Below, piece after piece: positions 8,290 to 18,800 of a DNA stretch of 64,000 nt. The position numbers were made by a program, and so were the translations under genes. The stretch is taken from assembly GCA_002082245.2 (NCBI GenBank), contig NBTC02000002.1, forward strand, positions 4,650,001 through 4,714,000. Direction: 5' to 3'. This stretch comes from Yersinia enterocolitica (GTDB lineage Bacteria > Pseudomonadota > Gammaproteobacteria > Enterobacterales > Enterobacteriaceae). The stretch's first letter is position 1. Every line of letters begins with the position of its first letter. The notes beneath the pieces were generated by a model that made no database searches, had not been told where the DNA came from, and saw nothing but the letters and a program-made list of their open reading frames with translations.

Positions 8290-9669
8290 TTACGCTTTTT
8301 CATGGGGATTTCGGCTATTTGTCCCATTTAGATTACGTACCAGTAAGCCATATTCCACGTTAATGTCCGCGGGGATGGGCAAATACATGATATGACCATT
8401 ACCCGGTGCAATATCTGCCGGCTGACCTTTTTTATCTTGCATGCTGTCGAGAATAAACTGGATATTGCCGTTTGGCGTCATCAGCTCAACACTATCACCA
8501 ACCGAGAATTTGTTTTTGACCACCACTTCAGCCAAGCCGTCACGACGCACTCCGGTAAACTCACCGACAAATTGCTGGCGTTCAGAAACTGAATAGCCGT
8601 AATCGTAAGTTTGTTGCTCTTCATGCACATGACGGCGCAGGAAGCCTTCGGTATAACCCCGGTGAGCCAAGCCTTCCAGTGTGGTCAACAAGGTTGGATC
8701 AAAAGGTTTACCCGCAACGGCATCATCGATAGCACGGCGGTAAACCTGTGCGGTACGCGCGCAATAGTAGAAGGATTTAGTCCGACCCTCAATTTTCAGT
8801 GAATGCACACCTAATTGCGTCAGGCGTTCCACATGTTGAATAGCGCGTAGGTCTTTTGAGTTCATGATGTAAGTGCCGTGCTCATCTTCGGTGGCGGTCA
8901 TGTACTCACCAGGGCGCTGTGCTTCCTCAATCATAAACACTTTATCGGTTGGTGCACCGATACCCAGTGTTGGCTCGATATTCTTTACCGCAATCGGTTG
9001 GTGAATATGCACGATGTTGCCGATTTCATCTTCTTTGCCTTCCTGAACATTATATTCCCAGCGGCAGGCATTGGTGCAGGTTCCCTGGTTCGGGTCGCGT
9101 TTATTGATATAACCAGATAGTAGGCAACGGCCGGAATAGGCCATGCACAGTGCGCCGTGGACAAAAATCTCCAGTTCCATATCAGGAACTTGTGCGCGTA
9201 TTTCTGCAATTTCTTCCAGTGATAACTCGCGGGAGAGAATAACGCGGGTCAACCCCATCTGTTGCCAAAATTTGACGGTAGCCCAGTTGACGGCGTTAGC
9301 TTGTACTGACAGATGAATATCCATCTGCGGGAATGCCTCACGTACCATCATGATCAAGCCGGGATCCGACATAATCAGTGCATCCGGCCCCATATCGATC
9401 ACCGGTTTTAAATCACGCAGAAAGGTTTTCAGTTTGGAGTTGTGGGGGGCAATATTTACGACCACATAGAAGCGCTTACCGAGGACATGCGCTTCCTGAA
9501 TACCTAATGCCAGGTTCTCGTGATTAAATTCATTATTACGCACCCGTAGGCTATAACGTGGTTGGCCGGCGTAAACCGCATCTGCCCCATAAGCAAAGGC
9601 ATAACGCATGTTTTTAAGGGTACCGGCAGGCGATAATAATTCCGGGGTAAAAGGAATAGATGAAGACAT
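8290..9669 (-). CDS. trhP: TrhP (YegQ), tRNA 5-hydroxyuridine synthesis protein, U32 family
   Basis: TrhP is a peptidase-U32-like protein needed, in a prephenate-dependent pathway, for the 5-hydroxyuridine that leads to cmo5U at tRNA position 34. The 459-residue product has the U32 barrel beginning PELLSPAGTLKNMRYAFAYGADAVYAG. The family signature EIFVHGALCMAYSGRCLLSGY (about residues 166-186) precedes a Cys-containing GTCTNACRW segment that fits Fe-S ligation. The C-terminal beta-barrel includes VGEFTGV. Length agrees with E. coli YegQ. It is monocistronic, with its own terminator and with cyaR immediately downstream as in E. coli. Confidence 0.95.
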   Translation of the reverse strand: MSSSIPFTPELLSPAGTLKNMRYAFAYGADAVYAGQPRYSLRVRNNEFNHENLALGIQEAHVLGKRFYVVVNIAPHNSKLKTFLRDLKPVIDMGPDALIMSDPGLIMMVREAFPQMDIHLSVQANAVNWATVKFWQQMGLTRVILSRELSLEEIAEIRAQVPDMELEIFVHGALCMAYSGRCLLSGYINKRDPNQGTCTNACRWEYNVQEGKEDEIGNIVHIHQPIAVKNIEPTLGIGAPTDKVFMIEEAQRPGEYMTATEDEHGTYIMNSKDLRAIQHVERLTQLGVHSLKIEGRTKSFYYCARTAQVYRRAIDDAVAGKPFDPTLLTTLEGLAHRGYTEGFLRRHVHEEQQTYDYGYSVSERQQFVGEFTGVRRDGLAEVVVKNKFSVGDSVELMTPNGNIQFILDSMQDKKGQPADIAPGNGHIMYLPIPADINVEYGLLVRNLNGTNSRNPHEKA

Positions 9670-9851
9670 ATAAGTGGCTCTCAGTCTGAGTTCAAGTCAG
9701 AACCACGCCCGAAGGGGTGGTTAAAAGCCGGGGATTGTAACCTTGCCAATCAGGAAAATCAGCCATCGCACAATTTTTGTAAGGTTTAAATGATCTGGAT
9801 CAGTTTAAGCGGATTTTAATGTCTTGGAGCATAAAGGAAAAATTCGTTAAT

Positions 9852-9951
9852 TGAGCGATTTTTTGCTCATTTTTTGACTAAATGATTTTCTTTGAGTAAT
9901 ATTTTGCACATAAATACTGATTTATTCTTTATATGAGCAGTTTTTTGCTCA
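9852..9951 (+). promoter_or_regulatory. Three phased operators and promoter of the hipA-hipB-like module
   Basis: Two perfect TGAGC-N8-GCTCA sites lie at 9852-9869 and 9934-9951. A third with two changes, TGAGT-N8-GCACA, lies at 9893-9910. Start-to-start spacing is exactly 41 bp in both steps, close to four helical turns, so the sites face the same side of the DNA. A probable promoter is TTGCAC (9904-9909) with TTTATA (9928-9933), so the middle site covers the -35 and the last covers the start region just before the gene. The inverted-repeat-with-N8 layout is that of E. coli HipB operators (TATCC-N8-GGATA). Binding by the downstream repressor is inference. Confidence 0.75.
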
Positions 9952-9961
9952 AGAGGTGTTT

Positions 9962-11311
9962 GTGGCTAAACTAACGATACAGATCTTCAATCACGGCCTT
10001 TGGCATGATGCTGCTGAACTGACTTTTACAGAGCCGGCTCGTGGAAGGCAAGGCGCGGCAGTGCTAGGCTATGACGGCGATTATGCTATTGAGTGGATGT
10101 ATCGTGATGATGAATTCAGTTGTAGCATAAATTTACCGGTTGAATTAGCTCACACCTATTCGTCTAAGCATTGGTTTGCTTTTATTGACGATATAATGCC
10201 CGCAGGCGCAAGCCGCCGCTATTGGGTTAACCAACTTGGTCTGCAATCAATGTCAGCGAGCGAGCAGGATTATATTTTGCTGAAAACGGGCACTATCGCC
10301 CCTGTTGGCAATATGCGAATAAAAGATGCAATACCTGAGTTACATCCTGATAGCCAGTTAAACCATATCCGCTTTACATTGCAGGACGTAGTTGAGCGTG
10401 ACTCATCTTTTTTGGAATATGCGCAGCAAAGAGGGGCCTCGGCAGGGGGGGCGACAGGGGCCGGTGGCGAAGCGCCGAAGCTACTATTATGTTGTTCAGA
10501 TAATGATGAAATCTGGATTGATACTTTCCAGGATGGCATCAGTAACCAAGATACTCATTATTTAATTAAATTCCCAAGAGGGAAGCGTAGCACTATTGAT
10601 TGCGATATTTTACGTACTGAGTATCACTTTTATCAGGAACTGGCAAGCATTGGTATCGATACGATAAAGACTGAAAAGATGAGGCTGATAGAGGGAGATA
10701 ATTATCCTTCTTTATGGTTACCTCGCTTTGATATTGATTCAATTGAGAATAAGCGAGTTCAATATGGTCTGGAGTCACTTTATTCAGTTATGGATGTTGC
10801 TTCGGGTAGCTATTTAAATCATTTTGAGGTAATCCGAACTTTAGTAAAAAAACTGACTTCTCAGTATCAAGTTAATGAATTAGGTCGGCCTTTAAATGTT
10901 GAAGCTCTCGTTATTGAAATGATTAAGCGAGATTTATTAAACGTCGCTTTTGGTAATTCTGACAATCATGGCCGCAATACTGCATTAATTAAACGGCCTG
11001 AGGGGATCTGGCTCTCGCCTATCTATGATTTTGCCCCGATGAAAGCAGATCCTGAAGGTATTCCCAGAGTGACTCAATGGGGGTCGCCTTATGAAGAGGG
11101 AGGGAATTTCGACTGGAAGGGTATTATTACTGAGTTATCTGATCTTGCTGACCCTGACAGTGTCTTTTTGGCATTCCAGCAAGTGGCTGAAAATCTAATA
11201 GGTTTGAAGGTTCGTCTTAAAATGCGAGGAGTACCGGACAGCATTCTTAATATGCCGGGAATGGCTTTTGATTATTTGGATGAAAAATTACAACGCTGGG
11301 CACATTTATGA
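9962..11311 (+). CDS. HipA-family serine/threonine kinase, probable toxin
   Basis: HipA-type kinases phosphorylate cellular targets (GltX for E. coli HipA) and are held inactive by a HipB-type partner. Numbering from the GTG at 9956, the product has an N-terminal couple-HipA region (about 1-120), a glycine-rich loop (SAGGATGAGGEAPK, 162-175), the nucleotide Lys in YLIKFP (205), the catalytic segment GNSDNHGRN (333-341, Asp336) and the metal-binding Asp358 in IYDFAP. All core kinase motifs are present, so activity is plausible. Start chosen at GTG 9962, five bases after AGAGG; GTG 9956 overlaps that site. The stop overlaps the repressor gene by four bases. Gene order is kinase first, the reverse of E. 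coli hipBA. Base composition is more AT-rich than the flanking trhP and mdt genes, and E. coli has no equivalent at this spot. Confidence 0.85.
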   Translation: MAKLTIQIFNHGLWHDAAELTFTEPARGRQGAAVLGYDGDYAIEWMYRDDEFSCSINLPVELAHTYSSKHWFAFIDDIMPAGASRRYWVNQLGLQSMSASEQDYILLKTGTIAPVGNMRIKDAIPELHPDSQLNHIRFTLQDVVERDSSFLEYAQQRGASAGGATGAGGEAPKLLLCCSDNDEIWIDTFQDGISNQDTHYLIKFPRGKRSTIDCDILRTEYHFYQELASIGIDTIKTEKMRLIEGDNYPSLWLPRFDIDSIENKRVQYGLESLYSVMDVASGSYLNHFEVIRTLVKKLTSQYQVNELGRPLNVEALVIEMIKRDLLNVAFGNSDNHGRNTALIKRPEGIWLSPIYDFAPMKADPEGIPRVTQWGSPYEEGGNFDWKGIITELSDLADPDSVFLAFQQVAENLIGLKVRLKMRGVPDSILNMPGMAFDYLDEKLQRWAHL

Positions 11312-11649
11312 AAGTGAAACTTTCACCGCAAGAGCGTGAGAACTTGTTACTGATGTTACTAAGCCAGCTATTTAGTGAACAGATATCTACAGGGGAATTA
11401 CTGCGCAAACTTAGAAAAGAGATGCTAACCATGTCTCAGGACGAGTTTTCATCTTTGGTTAATATCAGCCGACGTACTCTGTCTGATATTGAAACTGATA
11501 AAGGGGGCCAGACGTTATCTGTGCTTGGGCGTGTTTTTCGGCCTTTTGGTTTGAAAATAGGTTTATTGCCACGTAACCAGCAAGTATTGAAAAAAATGCT
11601 GGCGAAAGAGTTTGCAGCGGTAACCGAAGATCAGGAGCGTTTGAAATGA
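11308..11649 (+). CDS. HipB-like Xre-family repressor/antitoxin
   Basis: The 113-residue protein has a 30-residue N-terminal helical extension, then a Cro/CI-type helix-turn-helix: MLTMSQDEFSSLVNISRRTLSDIETDKGGQTLSVLGRVFRPFGLKI (about 39-84), a layout typical of HipB. Its ATG overlaps the kinase stop codon (ATGA), so the two are translationally coupled. It is the obvious candidate for binding the TGAGC-N8-GCTCA operators upstream and for neutralising the kinase; both are inferences from family and context. The gene is followed by a convergent yegP. Confidence 0.85.
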   Translation: MKVKLSPQERENLLLMLLSQLFSEQISTGELLRKLRKEMLTMSQDEFSSLVNISRRTLSDIETDKGGQTLSVLGRVFRPFGLKIGLLPRNQQVLKKMLAKEFAAVTEDQERLK

Positions 11650-11727
11650 GATGCGCGGTCACTCGCCCCGCGCGGGTACCTTTAAGCAACGAATGTAGGT
11701 AAAATAGCACTATCAGATAAATAAAAA

Positions 11728-12066
11728 TTACAGCGTCAGATCTTTAATTATGGTGGTCGGGCCATTTTTTATTACGGAGGCAATGCCTTTTTTGGCAGCA
11801 GCGTCAGAACTGTAGGATTCACTGACGCCAATAACCTGATGGTTTTTCGCTTTCAAAACGAAATAAGGTTCATTTTTGACGTTGTGCTTCAGCTCATATT
11901 GGCTTTCCAGTGGCGAGTTACTCTGCACTGATGATATGCCGTTTTCAGCCGAAGCCTTACTGGCGTACATCTCACTGGAGAGAATAGTTTCGCCATTGCT
12001 GGCTTTTAGATTGAAATAGTGCTGCCCATTCTTTGCCTTATTAAGCTCATAGTGACCCATGGTCAT
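11728..12066 (-). CDS. yegP: YegP, DUF1508 family protein
   Basis: YegP consists of two tandem DUF1508 repeats of about 50 residues. Here the first is GHYELNKAKNGQHYFNLKAS and the second YELKHNVKNEPYFVLKAKN, each followed by a SEMYAS/SESYSS plus GIASV segment. Function is unknown. The start at 12066 has AGGAG seven bases upstream and gives 112 residues, close to E. coli YegP (110); the longer frame upstream is not conserved. It sits next to baeR as in E. coli. Confidence 0.9.
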   Translation of the reverse strand: MTMGHYELNKAKNGQHYFNLKASNGETILSSEMYASKASAENGISSVQSNSPLESQYELKHNVKNEPYFVLKAKNHQVIGVSESYSSDAAAKKGIASVIKNGPTTIIKDLTL

Positions 12067-12178
12067 AGTGGTTCTCCTGTTGGTTGTGATACCTCTAATG
12101 AGTGTAGTCAACGTTGACCGGATGTCAGGTCAATGCGCTATGCACCACCAACATAACGCACCTTTGGCAAAGACGGCA

Positions 12179-12898
12179 TTACAGTAAACGACAGATCTCT
12201 GCTTCCCAGCGATACCCCATACCGTACACTGCACGGATAAATGGCTTCTTGCCATCGAGTGATTCCAGCTTGCGCCGGAGATTTTTGATATGGCTATCGA
12301 TAGTGCGATCCGTCACTACGCGGTAATCGTCATACAGATTATTCAGCAGTTGCTCACGGCTAAACACATGGCCTGGTTGAGTTGCCAGTATTTTCAGCAG
12401 ACGAAATTCTGCCGGGGTCAATTCCAACTGATGGCCCAGATAACTGGCCTGAAAGCGGGATTCATCAATCAGCAGTGGCACCGTATCACTTGGCTGCTGC
12501 GGTAGCGGTCGGCAGCGGCGCAGAATGGTTTTGACCCGCGCCACCACTTCCCGCGGGCTATAGGGTTTGCAGATATAGTCGTCAGCACCGATCTCCAGCC
12601 CCAGTAATCGATCAATCTCTTCGGTTTTTGCCGTCACCATCATAATCGGCACATCAGAGAAACGGCGAATTTCTCGGCAAATGGTAATGCCATCGCTACC
12701 GGGTAACATTAAATCCAGCAAAATAATGGCCGGTGGCGACTGACGGACTGCCGCCACTACCTCGTCACCCCTGGTGAGCCATTGGGTCTGATAACCCGCA
12801 GCCTGTAGGTAATCGACCAATAACTGGCCGAGCTTCGGTTCATCTTCAACAATCAATACGGAGCCAGATTGGCTGGCAGACTGAAGCGGCTCGTGCAT
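12179..12898 (-). CDS. baeR: BaeR, response regulator of the envelope-stress BaeSR system
   Basis: BaeR is an OmpR-type regulator that activates the mdtABCD exporter and other envelope-stress genes. The 239-residue protein has a receiver domain (about 12-125) with the phospho-acceptor Asp62 in ILLDLMLPG and the conserved Lys in [13 protein letters not shown]-terminal winged helix follows (about 140-232, with [17 protein letters not shown] and [15 protein letters not shown]). It is ten bases downstream of baeS and is the last gene of the mdt-bae transcription unit. Confidence 0.95.
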   Translation of the reverse strand: MHEPLQSASQSGSVLIVEDEPKLGQLLVDYLQAAGYQTQWLTRGDEVVAAVRQSPPAIILLDLMLPGSDGITICREIRRFSDVPIMMVTAKTEEIDRLLGLEIGADDYICKPYSPREVVARVKTILRRCRPLPQQPSDTVPLLIDESRFQASYLGHQLELTPAEFRLLKILATQPGHVFSREQLLNNLYDDYRVVTDRTIDSHIKNLRRKLESLDGKKPFIRAVYGMGYRWEAEICRLL

Positions 12899-12907
12899 TA
12901 CAATGAA

Positions 12908-14284
12908 TTACCCTATGGAATGGAATAGCGGAAATACTACCGTAATCCGCAGGCCACCCAAAGGTGAATGTTCGGCGCTGATTTTGCCACCGTGGGCCTC
13001 GACAATATTGTGGCATATCGCCAGCCCTAGTCCTGAGCCGCCGCTTGCGCGGTTACGTGAGCTTTCGGTGCGATAAAAACGCTCAAAAATACGTTGCAGC
13101 TGTTCATCACTAAGGCCCGGTTTACTGTCCTGCCAGTGTAGGGTTAATGTTTCTTCTTCTGGCAGTGCGATAATCTCAAGCTGCCCGCCTTCATTGGTAT
13201 AACGCAGACTGTTTTCCAGTAAATTATGAAATAGCTGATTCAATCGGTCGGGGTCGCCGAACATTATTGCCTGTTCAGGCAGATGGGCAGTAATGGTGAT
13301 ATTTTTACTTTGGAAACGGCCATGGAAGCTGGCGATAGCGATTTGTAACAGACGCACGGCATCCAGTTGGGTTTTACGGTAGGCCAGTGCACCACGATCT
13401 GAGAGCGATAACTGATGCAGGTCGTTGACCAGTTTGGTCAGAATTCCTACCTCGGCTTGCAGTGAGATCAAGGATTCAGGTGTTGGTTGCCGCACACCAT
13501 CCTGTAGCGCCTCCAACTCGCCGCGCAGTACCGCCAGTGGCGTGCGTAATTCATGCGAGACATCGGCCATAAAGTCGCGCCGCATTTGCTCGTTTTTCTC
13601 CAACGAACTGGCAAGTTGGTTAAAGTCTTGTGCCAAACGGCCCAGTTCGTCACGGCTACTGACCGCCACTCGAGTGCTGAAATCACCGGCAGCTAAGCGG
13701 TGAGTGCCTTCCACCAGCCGTTTTACCGGTGCCAACATCCCGCGGGATAAAATCCAGGTCACCGCTGCCGCCAGCAGGGTTGATAAGCCGACAATAATCC
13801 AACTGGTGCGGCGCTGTTGCTGGTCAAAGTTAATATCTGCATTACGCGTCAGTTTTTCGGGGGGAGTCGACATCACCCAGCCCACTACGAGTTTATTCAC
13901 CTTGATGGCGCGACGGCTGGCTTCTTTCGGCACCTGACCGGTGTGCCCGGCCAGTAGATTATTGTGATTATCGACCACCCAGAACTGAGCGCGCCAGCCT
14001 CGTGGCGGCAGATTGCGGCTGTTATCACTGCTCTGCTCGAAAGAGCGCATGATCTGATAAATCACCTGATCATTATTACGCAGGAAATCCCAGTTACCGT
14101 AACGTTGATATTGTACCTCAAGCGCATCTCCCAACATGGCGATGCGCTGCTCATTGCTCTGTTTGATGTAGTCAATGAAACCGCGCTCGAAACTGGCTCT
14201 AACCCCCCAGTGCATCGTGATCAACACCAGCATGCAGGTAGCAAATATCGCCATAAACAGTTTTCCGGTAATGCCGATTCTCAT
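12908..14284 (-). CDS. baeS: BaeS, envelope-stress sensor histidine kinase
   Basis: This is an inner-membrane kinase that senses envelope perturbation and phosphorylates BaeR. The 458-residue product has a first membrane segment at about 8-30, a periplasmic domain to about 160, a second membrane segment at about 162-180, HAMP (about 180-235), and the dimerisation domain with His244 in VSHELRTPLA. The ATPase domain has an N-box HNLLENSLRYTNEGG and a G-box GGSGLGLAI. It lies between mdtD and baeR with short gaps. Confidence 0.95.
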   Translation of the reverse strand: MRIGITGKLFMAIFATCMLVLITMHWGVRASFERGFIDYIKQSNEQRIAMLGDALEVQYQRYGNWDFLRNNDQVIYQIMRSFEQSSDNSRNLPPRGWRAQFWVVDNHNNLLAGHTGQVPKEASRRAIKVNKLVVGWVMSTPPEKLTRNADINFDQQQRRTSWIIVGLSTLLAAAVTWILSRGMLAPVKRLVEGTHRLAAGDFSTRVAVSSRDELGRLAQDFNQLASSLEKNEQMRRDFMADVSHELRTPLAVLRGELEALQDGVRQPTPESLISLQAEVGILTKLVNDLHQLSLSDRGALAYRKTQLDAVRLLQIAIASFHGRFQSKNITITAHLPEQAIMFGDPDRLNQLFHNLLENSLRYTNEGGQLEIIALPEEETLTLHWQDSKPGLSDEQLQRIFERFYRTESSRNRASGGSGLGLAICHNIVEAHGGKISAEHSPLGGLRITVVFPLFHSIG

Positions 14285-14300
14285 TATGTTTTCACCTGTT

Positions 14301-15710
14301 CTATCGGTTGGCTGGTTTAATGGGTTGGCGGGCCAGATTACGATTGGTGCCGGTATCCGGTGGCACGCGATTAAATATCAGGGCGGGCAGAGCAATGATA
14401 ATGGCCATGCACATATAGCTGTACAAGAACGCGCTGTGGGTGGCCGAGGTATTGGTTACCACCTGATTATGCGCAAACACGCCCAATAATATCCCGGCGG
14501 TGCTGACCCCCAGACTCATGGAGAGTTGCATCACCATCGACAGCAAGCTATTGCCGCTACTGGCAAGGCGGTTTGGTAAATCTTTCAGGGTTAAGGTATT
14601 CATGGTGGAGAAGCGCAGTGCGTTAACCATTCCCTGGAAAAATAGCACCACCGGCAGTAGCCATAGCCAGCCCATCAGTGCCACCAGTGGGAAGCTCAGA
14701 CTAACCACCGCCAGCAGCAATGTCGCGCTGACCAACACTTGCCGGTAGCCGAAGCGGTTAACCACCTGCACGATAATTCGCTTCATGCCCATACTGCCGA
14801 TAATCATCGGGATCATCATTAAACCTGCATGGAACGGCGTGAATCCCAGCCCGATTTGCAGGAAAACCGGGGTCATAAAGGGCAGCATGCCACTGCCAAT
14901 GCGCGCAGTCATACTTGCAGTCAGGCCAAGGGCATAGGATTTGTTTTTGAACAATCGCAGTGAAAATAGCGCAGCGTTATTACCTCGGGCATGCCACCAA
15001 TATCCGGCCAGAGCCAACATCCCAGACAAGACTAAACCCGCAATTGCCAGCGGTGACAAACCCAGCCCTTTATGGCCATCTAACGCCAGTGTTAGGGTTG
15101 CCATGCCGATAGCCAGCATGATAAAGCCGCTGATATCAAAGCGACGGGTACGCATGGTGTAGTTAGGCATCAGCATCAGAGTAGCTAACGCGCCAATCAC
15201 CCCCACTGGCAGGTTGATCAAGAAGATCCAGTGCCAACTGGCGTATTCCACCAGAAATCCCCCCAGCGCCGGGCCAACCAATGGCCCAATCTGGCCGGGT
15301 AGGGTGACAAAGGCCATCGCCGACATATATTGTTCGCGTGGCACGATCTTCATCACCGTCAGGCGGCCCACGGGTACCATCATTGCGCCACCGACCCCTT
15401 GAATCACGCGAGAGGCGATAAGCTCATTCAGGGTTTCAGATTGCGCACACATCAGTGAACCAAGGGTAAACAGAATGATTGCTGAGAAAAATACCCATTT
15501 AACCCCGACACGATCAGCCAACCACCCGCTAGCGGGCAGCATCACAGCCACCGTCAACACATACGACACAATGACCGATTGCATACGCAATGGGTTTTCA
15601 CCCAAACTGGCCGCAATCGAGGGCAGGGCGGTATTGACGATGGTGGTATCCAGCGTCTGCATAAAGAAACCGAAGGCAACGATCCACAGTTGCCAGCGTA
15701 TACCCGTCAT
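14301..15710 (-). CDS. mdtD: MdtD, major-facilitator-superfamily transporter of the mdt operon
   Basis: MdtD is a 14-helix (DHA2-type) major-facilitator transporter encoded in the mdtABCD operon; it is not needed for MdtABC drug export, and E. coli MdtD has been linked to citrate efflux. The 469-residue product keeps the N-terminal [19 protein letters not shown] helix, the motif GWLADRVG and the helix-4 [16 protein letters not shown]. The N-terminus [14 protein letters not shown] is slightly shorter than in E. coli. Its start codon and first codons are made from the end of an ERIC element (15699-15832), which also provides AGCAGG as ribosome binding site seven bases upstream. Confidence 0.93.
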   Translation of the reverse strand: MTGIRWQLWIVAFGFFMQTLDTTIVNTALPSIAASLGENPLRMQSVIVSYVLTVAVMLPASGWLADRVGVKWVFFSAIILFTLGSLMCAQSETLNELIASRVIQGVGGAMMVPVGRLTVMKIVPREQYMSAMAFVTLPGQIGPLVGPALGGFLVEYASWHWIFLINLPVGVIGALATLMLMPNYTMRTRRFDISGFIMLAIGMATLTLALDGHKGLGLSPLAIAGLVLSGMLALAGYWWHARGNNAALFSLRLFKNKSYALGLTASMTARIGSGMLPFMTPVFLQIGLGFTPFHAGLMMIPMIIGSMGMKRIIVQVVNRFGYRQVLVSATLLLAVVSLSFPLVALMGWLWLLPVVLFFQGMVNALRFSTMNTLTLKDLPNRLASSGNSLLSMVMQLSMSLGVSTAGILLGVFAHNQVVTNTSATHSAFLYSYMCMAIIIALPALIFNRVPPDTGTNRNLARQPIKPANR

Positions 15711-15832
15711 CTTTCAACCTGCTGCTGTGTTGACTGCATTCGCTTACCCGAATCACTTACGGGTTTTGACCTTAAAATATAAGTCAGCTCATCGGGACTC
15801 TCTCGCTTGCCGCCTGGGTATATCGCCATAGG
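15699..15832. repeat. ERIC element between mdtC and mdtD, overlapping the mdtD start
   Basis: The left end TATACCCGTCAT runs into CTTTCAACCTGCTGCTG, and the core ACCCGAATCACTTACGG...AAGTCAGCTCATCGGG follows. The right arm TTGCCGCCTGGGTATA closes near 15822. It fills the whole mdtC-mdtD gap, and its left terminus contains the mdtD ATG (15708-15710). Confidence 0.85.
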
Positions 15833-18800
15833 CTATTCCAGCTTCATTAGCGGCTGCTTACTAAAGCGGCTGCGTAATCGGTCAAAATAGAGGTAAACCA
15901 CCGGTGTGGTATACAGCGTTAGCAGTTGGCTCATTACCAGCCCACCGACAATGGTTATCCCCAGTGGTTGACGTAACTCTGCCCCATCACCACTGCTTAG
16001 CACCAGTGGCAGCGCCCCGAACAAGGCGGCCAATGTGGTCATTAGAATCGGCCGAAAGCGCAATAAACTGGCCTGAAAAATAGCATCGCGGGCGCTGAGA
16101 TTGCCATTACGTTGCGCGTCGAGGGCAAAGTCCACCATCATAATGGCGTTCTTTTTCACGATACCAATCAATAGCATAATGCCAATAAGTGCGATCAGGC
16201 TAAAGGGGGCGTCGAACAGTTCTAGCGCCAGTAGCGCGCCCACCCCAGCAGAGGGCAGTGTGGACAGAATGGTCAGTGGATGAATATAGCTCTCATACAA
16301 CATCCCGAGCACGATATACACCGTAGCGATAGCGGCCATAATCAGCCACAACTGCGATTTCAGTGTTTCCTGGAATACCTGCGCGGTACCAGTAAAGGTG
16401 CCGCGCACGGTGGCAGGCACCCCCAGTTCCGTCATTACCCGCTCAACGGCGGCGGTTGCTTCAGATAAACTTCCGCCTTCCGGTAAGTTAAATGAGATGG
16501 TCGAGGCGGCGGATAAGCCTTGATGATTAACCGACAGTGGTGCATTGGCCGGTTGCCACTTGGCGAAATAAGACAATGGAATTGACTGACCGCTGCTATT
16601 AATCACAAACATCTTATCGAGCGAACTGACATCCTGAGTGTATTGGGGGGCAACTTCCATCACCACTTTGTATTGGTTCAACGGTTGATAAATGGTGGAG
16701 ATCTGCCGTTGACCAAAGGCGTTGTTTAACAGGGCATTGGCTGTGGACACATCAATCCCCAAGCGCGCCATGGTCTCGCGATCGTAAGTCAGTGCCATCT
16801 CCGAGCCTTTATCCTGCTGGTCAGAGTTAACATCTGCCAGCTCCGGCAATTTAGCCAGCGCGGCGCGGACTTTGGGTTCCCATTCACGTAGTGCGGCTAA
16901 ATCGTCTGCTAACAGCGTAAATTGATAACTGGCGTTGGCTTGACGGCCACCGACGCGAATGTCCTGCACCGGTGCAAGGAACAGGCTCGCCCCCGGTTCT
17001 TTGGCTAGTTTGGCACGCAGACGAGTGATAATTTGCTGAGCGCTCTCACTGCGCTCACTCAAGGGTTTGAGCGAGATAAACATCGACCCGCTATTCGTGC
17101 GTGAGCCACCGGTGAAGCCGGTGACATTGTCGACCGCCGGATCATCGTTGACTATCTTCATGAAATCCTTCAGCTTCTGCTGCATCGACTGAAACGAAAT
17201 ACTTTGATCAGCTTGAATAAAACCCATCATCCGGCCAGTATCCTGCTCGGGGAAAAAGGTTTTCGGGATACTGATATAGAGCCAAACATTGAGCGCGATA
17301 GTGGAAAGCAGCACCACCATCACCCAACGTGTATGACCCAGTACCCAATTGAGTGAGCGACCATAACCTTGCTGAATAGACAGCAGCATTTTACCAAACC
17401 CGCGAATCCGGGGTTGCTGACCAACCGGGTGTGATCGTAGCAAATGGGCGCACATCATTGGCGTCAAGGTGAGGGAAATGACCAGTGAGATGCCGATAGC
17501 CACCGACAGTGTTATGGCAAATTCGCGGAATAAACGGCCCGGTAACCCTTCCATCAGCAGCAGTGGAATAAATACGGCCACCAGCGAAATACTCATCGAC
17601 AACACGGTAAAGCCCACTTCGCGCACCCCGCGCAGGGCGGCGGCTATTGGTTTTACCCCCGCTTCCAGATGGCGGGAAATATTCTCCAGCACCACAATGG
17701 CATCATCAACTACGAAGCCGGTGGCGATGGTCAATGCCATCAATGACAAGTTATTCAGGCTAAAACCGCACAGATACATAGCGGTAAATGTTCCGATCAA
17801 CGAAACCGGCACGGCAACCGCGGGAATAAGCGTGGCACGGCCGGAGCGCAGAAACAGGAATACCACCAGAATCACCAAAGCTACGGCTATCATCAATGAG
17901 CGCTCCACTTCATCTAACGAAGCACGAATGGTCGGCGAGCGATCTTGTGCAATAGTCAACTGAATTGAGGCGGGGATCGAGGCACGCAGGGCCGGAAGTT
18001 CTGCTCGAATCCGGTCGACGGTGGCGATAATATTTGCCCCCGGCTCGCGGCTGATTACTAACAGCACCGCCGGTTTACCATCGGACATCCCGGCGTTACG
18101 CACATCTTGCACTGAGTCCACCACCGTGGCGACATCCTGTAGCCGTACCGCTGAACCATTGTTGTAATGAATCACCAGTGGGCGATAACCCTCTGCGGTT
18201 TTGATCTCATCATTGGCCTGCACCTGCCAGTGCTGTTGGCTGGAATCGATAGCACCTTGTGGGCGGCGAACGTTGGCGGCGCTGATTGCTTGTCGCACCG
18301 CATCCAGCGAAACGCCTTGGTTAAACAGCGCCCCAGGATTCAATTCAACCCGCACCGCAGGCAGGGAACTGCCTCCCACCGAGACATCACTGACCCCCTC
18401 GGTTTGAGCAATTTTCTGCGCCAATTTGGTAGAGGCAAAATCATACAACTGACCTTGGGTAAAGGTATCCGAGGTCAGCGTCATTATCATGATGGGCGCA
18501 TCCGACGGGTTCATCTTGCGATAGGTCGGGCGGTTTGGCATGCCGGTGGGGAGCAGGCTTTGCGCGGCATTAAGCGCTGCCTGCACATCACGGGCCGCAC
18601 CGTTGATATCTCGATTGAGGGAGAATTGCAGAATGATCCGCGTGCTGCCCAATGAACTGGTAGAGGTCATTTCATTGACGCCCGCAATTCTGCCCAGTGC
18701 GCGTTCCAGCGGTGTGGCAATTGAGGACGCCATGGTCTCAGGATCGGCCCCTGGCATCGATGCACTCACCGAAATCACCGGATAATCCACCTGCGGCAGC

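Noticed and set aside
17469..17963. 164-codon plus-strand open frame inside mdtC
   Set aside because: Antisense shadow; composition follows the complementary codons of the membrane helices.
18167..18655. 162-codon plus-strand open frame inside mdtC
   Set aside because: Antisense shadow of a highly conserved RND pump gene; no ribosome binding site and no protein-family features.
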